This document shows positions 36,175 to 46,293 of a stretch of DNA of 64,000 nucleotides, in pieces. A model generated the notes under the pieces. The model did not search any database. It saw only the letters and a program-made list of their open reading frames with translations, and was not told where the DNA came from. This DNA is from Paenibacillus polymyxa (GTDB lineage: Bacteria > Bacillota > Bacilli > Paenibacillales > Paenibacillaceae): assembly GCF_015710975.1 (NCBI RefSeq), contig NZ_CP049783.1, forward strand, positions 4,941,501-5,005,500, given 5' to 3'. Position numbers and translations under genes: made by a program. Numbering within the stretch: the first letter of the stretch is position 1; the number at the start of each line of letters is the position of its first letter.

Positions 36175-37930
36175 GTACGAGTTCCTCCTTCGAAAGCTGC
36201 GAATAAGCGATCTCCTGATAGGTGCTGCAATTCGCCATCAGCTCTTTGTGTGTGCCGTTCCCTACAATCTCGCCCTGGTCCAGAACGATAATCCGGTCAG
36301 CGTCCTTAATGGTGCCTATGCGCTGAGCAACAATGAGTGTCGTAGCATGGCCGGTTTCTTGTTTAAGCGCCGAGCGCAGAATCCGGTCTGTTCTGTAGTC
36401 CAATGCCGAGAAGGAATCATCGAAGATATAAATCTCCGGCTGACGGTAGATGGCACGCGCAATGGACAGACGCTGCTTTTGACCACCGGACACGTTCGCT
36501 CCACCTTGTGAAATCCGTCCTTGATACTGACCGTCCATTTTTTCGACAAACTCCGTGCCTTGGGCAATCTCCACGGCTGTTTTGACGAGTTTCTCCGAAG
36601 CTTCTGCTCTTCCGTTATCGCCATACGAAACATTGGATGCCACTGTACCGCTGAAAAGTACGGCTCTCTGTGGGAGATACCCGATTTTGTTATGGAGTGT
36701 CTGCTGCTTATAGTTTCTGACATTCACGCCATCCACGAGCACCTCTCCCTCAGTCACATCGTAGAAACGAGAAATCATATTGATTACGCTGGTTTTACCG
36801 CTGCCTGTTGCGCCAATAAAGGCAACCGTCTCGCCTTGTTTTGCCGTAAAGCTAATGTTGCGAAGCACAGGCTCCTCCGCATCCGGATATTTAAAGCTGA
36901 CATTACGGAATTCCACCTGACCCATAACGCCCTCTTCTCCAGCTGTCTCATGCCCGTCAATGATGCGGGATTCGGTATTCAATACCTCCATAATCCGTTT
37001 GGCAGAAATCGAAGCTCGAGGCATCAGGAAGAATATCATACTTACCATCATAAAGGCCATGACCACCTGCACCGCATAAGATGAGAATACGACCATATTA
37101 GAGAATAGCGAAATGCGGTCCGGCACGGCCGTTCCGTTAATCAGGTAAGCGCCAATCCAATAAATCGAGACACTCAGACCCGACATAATAAAGGTCATGC
37201 CCGGACCAACCATTGTCATTAACCGGTTCGCAAACAGGTTTGTATTCATCAATTCGGTATTGGCCTGCCCAAACTTCTCCTCCTGATACTGATCTGCATT
37301 ATAAGCGCGCACTACGCGAAGCCCCGTCAGATGCTCACGTGTTACCCTGTTCAGATTATCAGTGAGACGTTGGATTTTTTGGAAACTGGGGAGAGCAAAA
37401 ATAACAATGACACTCAGCATCAGGATCAGGACAGCCACAGCCACTCCTGTAGAGGCAGTCCACTGCCAGTTTTTATCTGCGATCTTTGCAATGGCCCACA
37501 CGGCCAGAATCGGCGCCTTGATGATCACCTGCAACCCCAGCGCAACCACCGTTTGAATTTGGGTAACATCGTTCGTGGAGCGGGTAATAAGGCTGGCTGT
37601 TGAAAAGCTGTTCATCTCTTCCATCGAAAAAGATAAGGCCTTGTCAAAGACCATCGCACGCAGGCGCATGGCCAGTCCTGCCGCGACCTTTGCCGCAAAA
37701 AAGCCGACAATAATAGATGCAATCATACTGCCGACAGCACATAACAGCATATAAATACCGGGAATCAGCAGGTCCGACATCGGCGTTCCTGCAGTTTGCA
37801 GCTTGGTTGTAATTTCGGCCATATAATCAGGCAGCTTCAAATCCAGCCACACCTGCACAACGATGAAGGCCAAGCTGCAAAGCACGAACATCCATTCATT
37901 TTTCTTGAGATATTTGAATATCTTCAGCAT
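36161..37930 (-). CDS. Heterodimeric ABC exporter, subunit with degenerate catalytic site
   Basis: A 589-aa half-transporter with six TM helices and an NBD. Walker A GATGSGKT and signature VSGGQKQR are canonical, but Walker B ends IYIFDDSFSA (Asp in place of the catalytic Glu) and the switch region is IVAQRIGTI (Gln in place of His). The partner has the opposite pattern, with Glu and His present but LSAGQ as signature. So one composite ATP site would be fully canonical and the other degenerate, the rule in heterodimeric exporters. ATG at 37930 follows AAAGGAG. It is first of the two exporter genes after marR. Confidence 0.93.
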   Translation of the reverse strand: MLKIFKYLKKNEWMFVLCSLAFIVVQVWLDLKLPDYMAEITTKLQTAGTPMSDLLIPGIYMLLCAVGSMIASIIVGFFAAKVAAGLAMRLRAMVFDKALSFSMEEMNSFSTASLITRSTNDVTQIQTVVALGLQVIIKAPILAVWAIAKIADKNWQWTASTGVAVAVLILMLSVIVIFALPSFQKIQRLTDNLNRVTREHLTGLRVVRAYNADQYQEEKFGQANTELMNTNLFANRLMTMVGPGMTFIMSGLSVSIYWIGAYLINGTAVPDRISLFSNMVVFSSYAVQVVMAFMMVSMIFFLMPRASISAKRIMEVLNTESRIIDGHETAGEEGVMGQVEFRNVSFKYPDAEEPVLRNISFTAKQGETVAFIGATGSGKTSVINMISRFYDVTEGEVLVDGVNVRNYKQQTLHNKIGYLPQRAVLFSGTVASNVSYGDNGRAEASEKLVKTAVEIAQGTEFVEKMDGQYQGRISQGGANVSGGQKQRLSIARAIYRQPEIYIFDDSFSALDYRTDRILRSALKQETGHATTLIVAQRIGTIKDADRIIVLDQGEIVGNGTHKELMANCSTYQEIAYSQLSKEELVHGQE

Positions 37931-38009
37931 TCTGTTGTTCTCCTTTATCTGAAAATCTTAGGTGTTTGGTGCAATTAACGTATCCTGCATACGTCCTCTA
38001 CATAGGAAT

Positions 38010-38417
38010 TTAGCTTTTAGAGACAATAAGCTTGATGAGTCGAATAAACTCTTTGGCATCCTGTTCGTCCAGCTTTCGAAGAATTTTCTCGCTCCATGCG
38101 ACTCCTTCGTTATACCTGTCCATCATAAATTGCTTGCCTGAATCCGTAATGAATACAATCACCTTACGTTTGTCGTTAGCATCCGTACGGCGTACAACCA
38201 ACCCTTTCTTCTCCAAACTTTTCAGCGCCGTTGCTATCCGTCCCGTACTGACGGACAAGTATTCGCTCAAATGGCCCGAAGTAACCCCGTCCTGATGACT
38301 CAAAGCAATGAGAATTCCCATTTCACCACGAGAGAAATGCACTCGTTCCTCTAATGCCGGTTTGCGCGATTTGACGATACACTCGAATAGTTCGGTTGCC
38401 GATGCTTTATAGTCCAT
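38010..38417 (-). CDS. MarR-family repressor of the ABC exporter operon
   Basis: A 135-aa winged-helix regulator: GEMGILIALSHQDGVTSGHLSEYLSVSTGRIATALKSLEKK is the HTH, and RRTDANDKRKVIVFITDSGK the wing. ATG at 38417 has AAGGTGG eight bases upstream; a GTG at 38429 is less likely. It precedes the exporter genes in the same direction, and a clean inverted repeat overlaps its promoter, so autoregulation and drug-inducible export are likely. Confidence 0.88.
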   Translation of the reverse strand: MDYKASATELFECIVKSRKPALEERVHFSRGEMGILIALSHQDGVTSGHLSEYLSVSTGRIATALKSLEKKGLVVRRTDANDKRKVIVFITDSGKQFMMDRYNEGVAWSEKILRKLDEQDAKEFIRLIKLIVSKS

Positions 38418-38439
38418 TGGCCGTACCACCTTCTGTATT

Positions 38440-38458
38440 TATCTTATACTGTAAGATA
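38440..38458. promoter_or_regulatory. MarR operator
   Basis: TATCTTA and TAAGATA form an inverted repeat with a 5-base centre, 23 bases upstream of the marR start. Size and symmetry suit a MarR dimer. Confidence 0.7.
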
Positions 38459-38599
38459 ATAATGACATCTGGATATAAAGTCAATTCGGAAAAATATGGA
38501 ATGGTTGGAGAAAGATAAATTATTCACAATTGCTACAAATAAAAAAAGCTGCGATTTTCGCAGCAATAATGTGTTAATGATAGTTTCTCTTATTTATTA

Positions 38600-38811
38600 T
38601 CAACTGTTCCTCATGGTGAGAAATCTTTGGACAAAAATACTGGCTTCATCAATGGTTTGTTTTACAGTAGAAGCAGCAGGTTGGTCGTTAGCTAACCGAA
38701 GACCCTGGCCCGCCCAAAGTGACATATACTCGGGGCTGTTCGCTTTTGCAGCCGCCTGACGAATGTCCCGGGTCATCGCGTTTTGAATAGGGTAAGCAGG
38801 AATTGTTCTCT
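38600..38811 (-). pseudogene. Nitronate monooxygenase (2-nitropropane dioxygenase family) C-terminal remnant
   Basis: About 70 residues are readable on the minus strand: TIPAYPIQNAMTRDIRQAAA, NSPEYMSLWAGQGLRLA, and TIDEASIFVQRFLTMRNS then stop. These match the conserved C-terminal end of NMO-family flavoenzymes. An in-frame stop ends the trace at about 38811, so the FMN-binding barrel is gone. Confidence 0.75.
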
Positions 38812-38823
38812 TTCAATTATAGA

Positions 38824-38860
38824 AAAACTGGCGCCCAACGGAATATCGACACCAGTTTTT
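38824..38860. terminator. Hairpin terminator downstream of the alginate-lyase-like gene
   Basis: AAAACTGG pairs with CCAGTTTT, with T and A runs outside. It lies about 110 bases after the stop codon on the minus strand. Confidence 0.6.
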
Positions 38861-38972
38861 GACCGTACATCTTTTCCAATATTGTGGCTTGACTAAGAAA
38901 TGCTGAATGAGATTCAACTGAATGAATAAACAAATGTTAGAATGATGCTTTTAGGCAAATTATTGATCAGTG

Positions 38973-40646
38973 CTATTCAATAGATTCAAGCTTCCATTGT
39001 TGATTATAATTGGATGTATACCGCCATTGCTGGATAGGAACTCCCTCTGCAGTGGATAGGCCTGTGACATCAGCTGGCTTATTGGAAATGACAGGAGTGA
39101 TGCGATAGTAACCATCTCCTGTAGAGATAAAAGCAAATTTTTGTTGATCTTGGTCAGTACTAGCAGCCAGTTGGAATTTAGCGCCATGATCCAGAGAGCC
39201 ATTTGTTACCTCGAGTGAACGTCCACTCTGCACATTCTTGATACTGTATTGACCGCCACCTAGATGCGTAACACTCCATTGCTGATTTTCTTTACCTGCA
39301 TAGGTTGATTTAATTACATTTGCACCTTCTATCGTATTATCGGCTTCCATGACCTTGCCGTCCAAACGCACGATGAAACGATAAATACCATTAGAAACAT
39401 TTCCATCAGGAATGCTTGCTTTATCTCCGCTGCCAGCTGGCCGGGTATAGAGAAGAGTTCCGAAACCAAGTTGGTCAAACGTTGATGGATATTTCAAATT
39501 CGGACCACCTTCGGTACTTTCCAGAGCCATTCGGGCAGCAATATTGGGTGCAGACAGACCTTTTCGATTGACATAGTGGTTATAGATCATTGCCCAGATG
39601 GGCCGCATTTCATTGCGACTGGCAGGCGATATTCCGGATTGACTATTTATCGCGCCGTTTCTACCTGATCCCCATTCATAAGTTGTAAATGGCACATCCT
39701 CGCCATTGTTGTACTTGGCAACATATTCAGCAGCACGCAGAAAACGATTGTCCGCCCATCCATAAAGGTCATCTCCCTGATTCCACGCCATTTCAGCAAT
39801 TGTGGCCATTAAACCAATACCTAATTGAGTATGCGCTTGGTCCCTTCCAGACTCTTGCCATTGGGCAAGACCATCAGGATGAAGGAATGGAATCGCATTA
39901 TAAATGGACCCATTTCCTGCACCATTTTTAAAATATTCAACACCGATATCATAAATATCCCGGCGGTCACAGAATATTCCGATTGCAATGGTGGCAGCCA
40001 TATTGCTTAGATCCCAGTTCGCCCAGTAATTCTGTATATATGAATCATTATGACTATTGCCATATTCATTGCCAATAAGGAATCTCTCGTTCAATGGTTT
40101 GTAAAATACGGTAAGAAGCATGTTCTGCATTTGTTCCACATTAAACCCCGGATAATCTCTCATAAGTTCTGCTGCATTAGCCAACTCATATCCATAAATT
40201 CCCGCCGCTAAGTAGCGATCAGCATTGCCGGAGATCGTTTTAAGATTAGAGGACCAGGCATTCAAAATATCACGAGCTGTATCTCCATTTGCGGTGTCCC
40301 CTGTAATTTTCCAACGAAGTGCATTCTGATAAGCACGAGCTATATCATTGTAAAACACAGCTACATTTTGCCCACTTCCTCCCCGGATAATGGTAGAAGT
40401 AGCGCGTGGTTTCCATCCAGCCTGTGATAGTGGACTGGACAGCAATTGATTCCAACCATCCAAATAGGGTTGTCTGCCTTCATGAATCATTTGCTTCATT
40501 CGGTCAAAATCTTCTTTCGTATGTAATAGGCCAGGATGAGCAAATCCAGTGGATGCTGCAGCTTTCGGCAATGTTTTCTCAGTGAATCCAAATGCACTTA
40601 TTACTAGGCAAAAAATAATTGATACTAATAGTGTTCTTTTCAACAA
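38973..40646 (-). CDS. Secreted alginate-lyase-fold polysaccharide lyase with ricin-type lectin domain
   Basis: A 557-aa exported protein. Signal peptide 1-32. The alpha/alpha-barrel alginate_lyase-type domain (about 35-400) shows GNSHNDSYIQNYWANWDLSN, which includes the family's conserved N-x-H-N and Trp-rich motifs, and GRDQAHTQLGIG. A beta-trefoil of RICIN type (about 415-556) follows, with QQWSV, QQKFAF and QQWKL, the Q-x-W repeats. It starts at TTG with AAGGAG eight bases upstream. The substrate could be an acidic polysaccharide other than alginate; the lectin part would hold it on plant or microbial glycans. It appears to be a single-gene unit. Confidence 0.83.
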   Translation of the reverse strand: MLKRTLLVSIIFCLVISAFGFTEKTLPKAAASTGFAHPGLLHTKEDFDRMKQMIHEGRQPYLDGWNQLLSSPLSQAGWKPRATSTIIRGGSGQNVAVFYNDIARAYQNALRWKITGDTANGDTARDILNAWSSNLKTISGNADRYLAAGIYGYELANAAELMRDYPGFNVEQMQNMLLTVFYKPLNERFLIGNEYGNSHNDSYIQNYWANWDLSNMAATIAIGIFCDRRDIYDIGVEYFKNGAGNGSIYNAIPFLHPDGLAQWQESGRDQAHTQLGIGLMATIAEMAWNQGDDLYGWADNRFLRAAEYVAKYNNGEDVPFTTYEWGSGRNGAINSQSGISPASRNEMRPIWAMIYNHYVNRKGLSAPNIAARMALESTEGGPNLKYPSTFDQLGFGTLLYTRPAGSGDKASIPDGNVSNGIYRFIVRLDGKVMEADNTIEGANVIKSTYAGKENQQWSVTHLGGGQYSIKNVQSGRSLEVTNGSLDHGAKFQLAASTDQDQQKFAFISTGDGYYRITPVISNKPADVTGLSTAEGVPIQQWRYTSNYNQQWKLESIE

Positions 40647-41086
40647 TTTACATTCTCCTTATATTAGTGTATTTAAAATAAATCCTCTGCTATTTTTTTC
40701 GATCCCTCCTTTATGAATTCTCCTTTGAGTTGGTATATATACCTGTTTTTTCTGCGCTATTATGTTTATCGGTACTTCGATGTTTGATAATAGTAATATC
40801 TTAAAAAATAGTTCTTTTGAACTGTTAGCTGAAGGATTTGAAAGGCAAAAGGTTGTTAACTCAAAAAAGCCGCCAATTAGGCGACTTCTTAAATGGTACA
40901 TGCTCATCAATTTTCTTCATTTTTATTTCCAGTTTCATTGTGGTTATTTCGAAGACTAGGGTTGAGGGCAACTTTGTGAAGACGGTAACCAATTGTACTG
41001 GTTGTTCATAACCCTCACAAGGATAGAGACTATCAGATGCTTAATGAATGAAAAAAACGATTTAGATGCTCGGCAAACAATTTAGG

Positions 41087-41256
41087 ATAAGGGATTAGTT
41101 CTAACATCTCTACGAATGATCCTGGCCACCTATGAGTCAGCAACAGTGGTCGCTCGGATGTCCCTTCACCTCGAACGTGCACAAAGTGTATGTCGAAGCC
41201 GTTCACCTGTTCAATAAACTGTGGGAAACGGTTTAGCCATGCTTCCCTGTTCACGC
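41087..41256 (-). pseudogene. Epoxide hydrolase N-terminal remnant
   Basis: The frame reads LNRFPQFIEQVNGFDIHFVH, VRGEG, then LLLTHRWPGSFVEMLELIP, the N-terminal segment of EHN-type epoxide hydrolases, with His-Gly of LTHGWPGSF changed to His-Arg. The catalytic Asp domain is missing. The left end loses similarity at about 41087, and its right end abuts the LysR remnant at about 41256. Confidence 0.7.
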
Positions 41257-41736
41257 CAAGAGATTGGCGGGGAGCTTTTCACTTACGAGAGAAGGCATCT
41301 GAAGCTCAGCCCATTAGGGAGTGAATTAATACCTCTAGCAGAAGATCTACTGGCTACTCATGACCAGATTAGAAATATACGAAGCAACCAGGAGGTTAAA
41401 AGCGTTGTAAGGGTGGCTGCACCAGAGTCTTTAACGATTTCTAGATTAAGTCCGATTATTAGGGAGTTCTCTTTAAAATATCCTCATGTCAAATTCATCC
41501 TTACCAACGGTACATGTGAACAAAACCAGGTTGACTTAATTAGTGGACGTGTAGATGTGGCTTTGATGGTCTACCCGGAAATACATCCGGAAAAATGCAT
41601 TCATTATTCTTTGGTCAAGGAGAACATTGTCCTGGTGTGCAACAATGACGGTCCATACCATTTTGATGAATACAAGCGAGAGAACACCAACCATTGTTTT
41701 ATTACGAATGAAGAAGGCATTTTAGATAAAGACCAA
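41257..41736 (+). pseudogene. LysR-family regulator remnant, truncated at both ends
   Basis: From EIGGELFTYERRHLKLSPLG (end of the HTH and wing) the frame continues through VVRVAAPESLTISRLSPIIR, FSLKYPHVKFIL and DLISGRVDVALMV, a LysR substrate domain, to about HCFITNEEG. The first 30 or so HTH residues are missing and the C-terminal half is replaced. Upstream sequence on the other strand belongs to an epoxide hydrolase remnant. Confidence 0.75.
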
Positions 41737-41845
41737 GAACGCTCAATACCTGACTACGGGTATGTATTGGTGGAGATAATAGCATTAGCTTCCCTATTTC
41801 AGAACTGTAGTAATTTCAGTTCCACACCAAGGAGACTTAAGAACC

Positions 41846-42070
41846 ATGAAAATTGTAATTTTATATTTCATCTTGGCTTTGTTAGCATTGTCGATGACCA
41901 TCTTAATCGATTTACTGTCAGGAATGAGCCTATTTGAAGCATTTCACTCTATCCGGGCGGCCTTCGCCAACACAGCCATACCAGAGGTAATTGTCATGGT
42001 GTTTTTTCTATTTCTTCCTTTTGTTAATGTCATTACAGCAGCTGTACGGAAAAGGAGTCTGAGGAAATAA
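41846..42070 (+). CDS. Small two-helix membrane protein next to the ger operon
   Basis: A 74-aa protein with two hydrophobic helices (about 3-25 and 47-66), starting MKIVILYFILALLALSM and ending in a basic tail KRSLRK. AAGGAG lies 12 bases before the ATG, rather distant. It is convergent with the gerKB-like gene, 20 bases away. I do not recognise the family. A real gene is plausible because base composition and hydrophobicity pattern are regular, but it may be an unexpressed frame. Confidence 0.45.
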   Translation: MKIVILYFILALLALSMTILIDLLSGMSLFEAFHSIRAAFANTAIPEVIVMVFFLFLPFVNVITAAVRKRSLRK

Positions 42071-42090
42071 CTAAGCTCAACGCTTATCGC

Positions 42091-43188
42091 TTATCGCAAT
42101 AGCCCTAATCTTTTGCGTACCCGGTGGACAACGAACAACAGAATGGGAATGGCCGTGAATAGAACAGACAGGATATAGCGCAAAAAGAATGCTCCCTCTT
42201 CCAAATGCCTTGGATAATTCTCCGCACTGATCAGCGAACCAAACAGAACAACAACACCAACAGGAATGGCCAGTCTTCGGGTATCTTGTACTTTGAATAA
42301 GTCCGCAGTCACAGCTATGACGGCGTAACAATAGAGGGTCATTTTAAAGAATACTCCTATAATTAAAGTTAAAATAACAAGAGCATCCAACCGTTGGATA
42401 AAATTTGCCAGGTTAACCAGTGTTATCGTAGTGTACATGGGAAAGGTACTTCTCTCATATATATTTTTTCCAAGTACTGAAATTTCGATAGCATGTGTAG
42501 AACAAAGCAGGATGCCGCTTAAAACGATAGCCGCAATCCCTGTTTTTCGGGACTGACAAGATTTTTGCAGATGAGGGAAAATTGTAGTCATGCAGATCAG
42601 CTCGCCAAAAGGGAAAGTTAAAATATTGGGAAAAGCCGACCTAAGAGCCTGCTTCCAATCCACAGCATGCAGCGGAAACAGATTTTTAAAATCAACCAGC
42701 CCCGTAGCAATCACGACAAAAAAACATATGAAACCCATGAAAAAAATAACTATCAGATAAATTTCTGACGTTCTAAAAAACACTTCAACCCCCTTATTCA
42801 GAATATATATGACAGCAGTGACCATAATGGCATTGATTATGAATACCGGCGTTTGGTCATAGGAAGCAGCGATCAGCAGGTCACCGGATTCGCGCAAGAT
42901 TCTGGACCCATTAAACACTAAAACAGGAATGTACAGAAAACTCAATGGCCACCCAATAGTTTTACCCAGGATTTTTTGGGTATATCCGCTGATGATCAGA
43001 TTAGGATATTGACAGTACAAATCATGAAATATCAGATACAAAAGCACTCCCCCAGGCAAAGCTAGAAGGATCGATAACCATATAGTATGTCCAGTTTCAA
43101 GCCCGATGGGAATCACAATGGCCGTTCCTAATTCAAATAAAATAATCATGGCAAACAATTGATTTGTACCAATAACTTCTTTTTTCAT
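42091..43188 (-). CDS. Spore germination protein, GerAB/GerKB family
   Basis: A 365-aa, about 10-helix membrane protein of the APC-like GerB group, the nutrient-binding B subunit of spore germinant receptors in the inner spore membrane. Typical features: start IGTNQLFAMIILFELGTAIVIPIG, the FPFGELICMT segment, and the C-terminal helix bundle. ATG at 43188 has GGAG eight bases upstream. It is third in a gerKA-KC-KB order. If the C subunit upstream is really frameshifted, this receptor may be incomplete. Confidence 0.9.
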   Translation of the reverse strand: MKKEVIGTNQLFAMIILFELGTAIVIPIGLETGHTIWLSILLALPGGVLLYLIFHDLYCQYPNLIISGYTQKILGKTIGWPLSFLYIPVLVFNGSRILRESGDLLIAASYDQTPVFIINAIMVTAVIYILNKGVEVFFRTSEIYLIVIFFMGFICFFVVIATGLVDFKNLFPLHAVDWKQALRSAFPNILTFPFGELICMTTIFPHLQKSCQSRKTGIAAIVLSGILLCSTHAIEISVLGKNIYERSTFPMYTTITLVNLANFIQRLDALVILTLIIGVFFKMTLYCYAVIAVTADLFKVQDTRRLAIPVGVVVLFGSLISAENYPRHLEEGAFFLRYILSVLFTAIPILLFVVHRVRKRLGLLR

Positions 43189-43208
43189 CACTTCTGCTCC
43201 GCTTCCTT

Positions 43209-44419
43209 TTAGTTAAATTGATCCTTATTCATGTACGGCTTTAACCTCATTCCTGTCCCTCGGATATAAGCCTCTACACGAATGTCCAGCTTGCCTTGGG
43301 CAAACAAGGAGTCCCACTGCTCTTTTACTGCTTCCCACTCCTTCGGACGGAGACGTTTCAGTTCATTGCCAAAACCAAAAATGTCACTTTTTAACCGCTG
43401 AGCTGCTTGTATGGACTGGATTACTTCTTCTTTCGTATGCTCGGCCAATTGCTCTTCCAACTTCATGATCTCATCCGCACTACTGAAGTCTACAAATCCC
43501 CGTGTTTCGTTCACTTTTCCTTCCTCTTGAATGTGAACATGAAAAACGGGTATCCCCCCTGAAGCTCTACGTTTATATCCGTTTTGGAATAATTTATATG
43601 GACTGCGACCGATGCTTCCATATTTTCTGTATCAATGTTGACTATGGTTTGATCTATCTTGTTCTGAACCCATAAGGTACCCTTGGCCTCGGAGCCTTCC
43701 AGCCACGCTGTTAGTTTCCCTTTTTTGAACACTCCAAGCCCATTTATTGAGAGAATAGCCTTCACTTCCGTCTGTTCCAAACTTGCTTTCTTCTTGCCTT
43801 CTTCCCTGTCTCCGATAATTCGGATGCCACTAATAGCCACTTCTCCTTCCCCAGTGATTTCATTAATTAATTCAAAAATATTGATATTCTTGTTTTCTCC
43901 CCATATTTTCGCCGTGTTTTTAGCTTTCTTGACCATGCCTATCGCAGGCAGACTCTCTATAGGTAGCAGGATTTTCAGAACAGCATTAGCATCAACACCT
44001 CTTGAAACCAGAACAGTAGAGTTCAACCTAAGCTCGTGAGACCTTTCAAACACATCAAAAATCTCATTTATTCCTCTTCTGGCGAACGCTTCCCCGATAA
44101 CAACAAGCTGCGTGTGGGCAAAAAACAACTGTCTTGCTGTCTTTTTCGATGTTTTGCGAAATGCGCCAAATAAAGTCCTGTCCGTCGTAGAATAGACCGT
44201 AGTGGTAGATTGTCCTGTATTTGCGCCCGTACTTGTGGCCGTCGACGAAGGATTCACAATTTGAAAAGTGACCTCATATTCCTCTTTATCTGGGGCTTTA
44301 TCGATTCCAATGCCGGTTACGATCGCCAGTTCATTTAGTTCCCGTCTGTTCCAGCAACTTGTCAGCAGTATAATTATAAGAATACAAAGTATGATTCGCA
44401 GCAGCCCTTTATCCTTCAT
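43209..44419 (-). pseudogene. Ger(x)C-family spore germination lipoprotein, frameshifted in a six-G run
   Basis: The first part (44419 to about 43560, 302-aa frame) has a lipoprotein signal (IIILLTSCWNRRELNEL, Cys in the lipobox) and the GerC N-terminal domain. After VELQGG the frame runs to an early stop, while the +1 frame continues as IPVFHVHIQEEGKVNETRGF, then SDIFGFG and YIRGTGM, the proper GerC C-terminus to 43209. Adding one G to the run at 43554-43559 (C on the plus strand) would restore a protein of about 403 aa, normal for the family. Either a sequencing error, a recent mutation or slippage-based switching. Confidence 0.85.
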
Positions 44420-44436
44420 TCGGCTTGCCCCCCTCT

Positions 44437-45936
44437 TTACCTAATACGTTTATTGGGCTTTTTCTGACTGATTAAGCGCGGTCGGGTCTTCATGAATTGG
44501 AAGGGTAATCGGAAGAAGGCATCATGCTGATTCTGGGCTATAAACGGACCCATAGGAGACATATACGGAACCCCTAAGGAGCTTAGACTACACATATGCG
44601 CAATCATTATAAAGCTAAACACGCACACGCCGTAGAGCCCCATAAATGCCGCTATGAACATAATGACGAATCGAAGAATTCGCACCGAAAGAGCCATGTT
44701 GAACGCCGGGGTGGCAAGACTGGAAATACCCGTGAGAGAGACAGCGATGACTATGGCTGGAGTAACAATGCCTGCCTGCACCGCTGCCTGCCCAATTACC
44801 AACCCTCCGATAATCGATACTGTCTGTCCAATTGGGCTTGGCATTCGAACGCCAGCTTCACGGATAATCTCAAACGTCACTTCAAGCAGGAGTATCTCAA
44901 TAAAAGTAGGGAAGGGTACATTTTCTCTCTGGGAGGCCAGATTAATCAACAGCGGGGTCGGGATCATTTCCTGATGAAAGTTCAGAGCTGCCACAAACAG
45001 ACCGGGGCCTAACAAAGAAATCGCCAGACACATAAATCTCAATAACCGGATCAAGGATGAGATGTCATATCGCTGGTAGTAATCTTCAACTGCATGAAAA
45101 AACATAAAAAAGGTAGTAGGCGCAATTAGCACGAAGGGCGTTCCATCAACAAAAATGGCAATTCGCCCCTCCAGCAGATTACCTGCTACACTGTCCGGAC
45201 GCTCGGTATTATAGAGTGTTGGAAAAGGTGAATATTTGTTTTCTTCAATTAGCTGCTCTATGTACCCTGATTCCAGAATGGAATCGATACGGATACCCTG
45301 TAACTTTTGCTTTAGGTTCTGTATGGTCGATTCTTTTGCGATGCCGTTTATGTACATGATAGCCACATCTGTTTGTGTAACAGCACCGATTTTCATCGTT
45401 TCAATCCATAGATTGACGTTTTTTATCCTCCGGCGGACCAGGGAGAGATTTGTCCCAATGGATTCCGTAAAACTTTCTTTGGAACCGCGGATGGCTACCT
45501 GGGTAGAAGCCTCTGTGACCGCTCTGACCTCGCCCCCGCTGGTGTTCCCGCTAATAGATTTGGCCATTCCATCCACTAGAATTATCGTATTTCCAGATAA
45601 AAGGGCTTCAAAAAGCTCCTTCCAGTCATTAAGTACTTTTTCTTCACCGATACTCAAGGCTTTGTCTTTCATAAATTGATAAATTCCGCTTACCGATTTG
45701 ACTTCCGGACCTCCCCAGTTGGGAGTGTCAAAGGCCATAATGTGCGTAATAAACTCATCGACGATGTTTTTATCATTTAAACCGTTGAGATATACAGCAG
45801 CCACCTCTATATGTGAAGTTACCAGCTCAAATTTACGAATAATAATATCAGGGCTGTTTCCAAGCCGGGACCTGATTTCCTTCAAGTTGTTTGCTAAATT
45901 CATGGAGATCAAGGGGTCTTCATTACTGGGCATCAT
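44437..45936 (-). CDS. Spore germination protein, GerAA/GerKA family
   Basis: A 499-aa receptor A subunit: a soluble N-terminal domain (1-250) with DIIIRKFELVTSHIEVAAVYLNGL and EGRIAIFVDGTPFVLIAPTTFF, then about five TM helices, with RENVPFPTFIEILLLEVTFE and the PSPIGQTVSIIGGLVIGQAAV motif typical of the family. AGGAGG stands just before the first ATG. It is first gene of the gerKA-KC-KB operon, which is expressed in the forespore in relatives. The germinant cannot be told from sequence. Confidence 0.93.
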   Translation of the reverse strand: MMPSNEDPLISMNLANNLKEIRSRLGNSPDIIIRKFELVTSHIEVAAVYLNGLNDKNIVDEFITHIMAFDTPNWGGPEVKSVSGIYQFMKDKALSIGEEKVLNDWKELFEALLSGNTIILVDGMAKSISGNTSGGEVRAVTEASTQVAIRGSKESFTESIGTNLSLVRRRIKNVNLWIETMKIGAVTQTDVAIMYINGIAKESTIQNLKQKLQGIRIDSILESGYIEQLIEENKYSPFPTLYNTERPDSVAGNLLEGRIAIFVDGTPFVLIAPTTFFMFFHAVEDYYQRYDISSLIRLLRFMCLAISLLGPGLFVAALNFHQEMIPTPLLINLASQRENVPFPTFIEILLLEVTFEIIREAGVRMPSPIGQTVSIIGGLVIGQAAVQAGIVTPAIVIAVSLTGISSLATPAFNMALSVRILRFVIMFIAAFMGLYGVCVFSFIMIAHMCSLSSLGVPYMSPMGPFIAQNQHDAFFRLPFQFMKTRPRLISQKKPNKRIR

Positions 45937-46293
45937 CTACACCTCCTGCCCATACTATTTGCTGTCCAAACCTGTTTTATGCAGTATATGGGAATTTTAT
46001 TATCGGTAATCAGGCCGCTGCTAGATTTTTACTCCTGTATGCCAAAAAGATTACAGTATGTTCACCTTTAATACTCTGAAATATACTGAAAGAAAAAGAG
46101 AGTAGCTGAGAACAAAAATCAAAACTTGTATCGTTACCGTACTTCCTCACCCTCAACATTACAAAAATTGACATTTCGGATGAAAATAAGTAGTATAATT
46201 AGAAAGATTTATATAAAAAAAGGAACCCTTTCCTCATTCCCCTCTATTCAAATTCCTATTTCTATCTATCCTATTTTAAGGAGTGAAAATGCT

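Noticed and set aside
46126..46293. Upstream extension of the lipoprotein amidase by 56 codons
   Set aside because: The extension has no ribosome site and would bury the lipoprotein signal; the ATG at 46294 has AAGGAG upstream.
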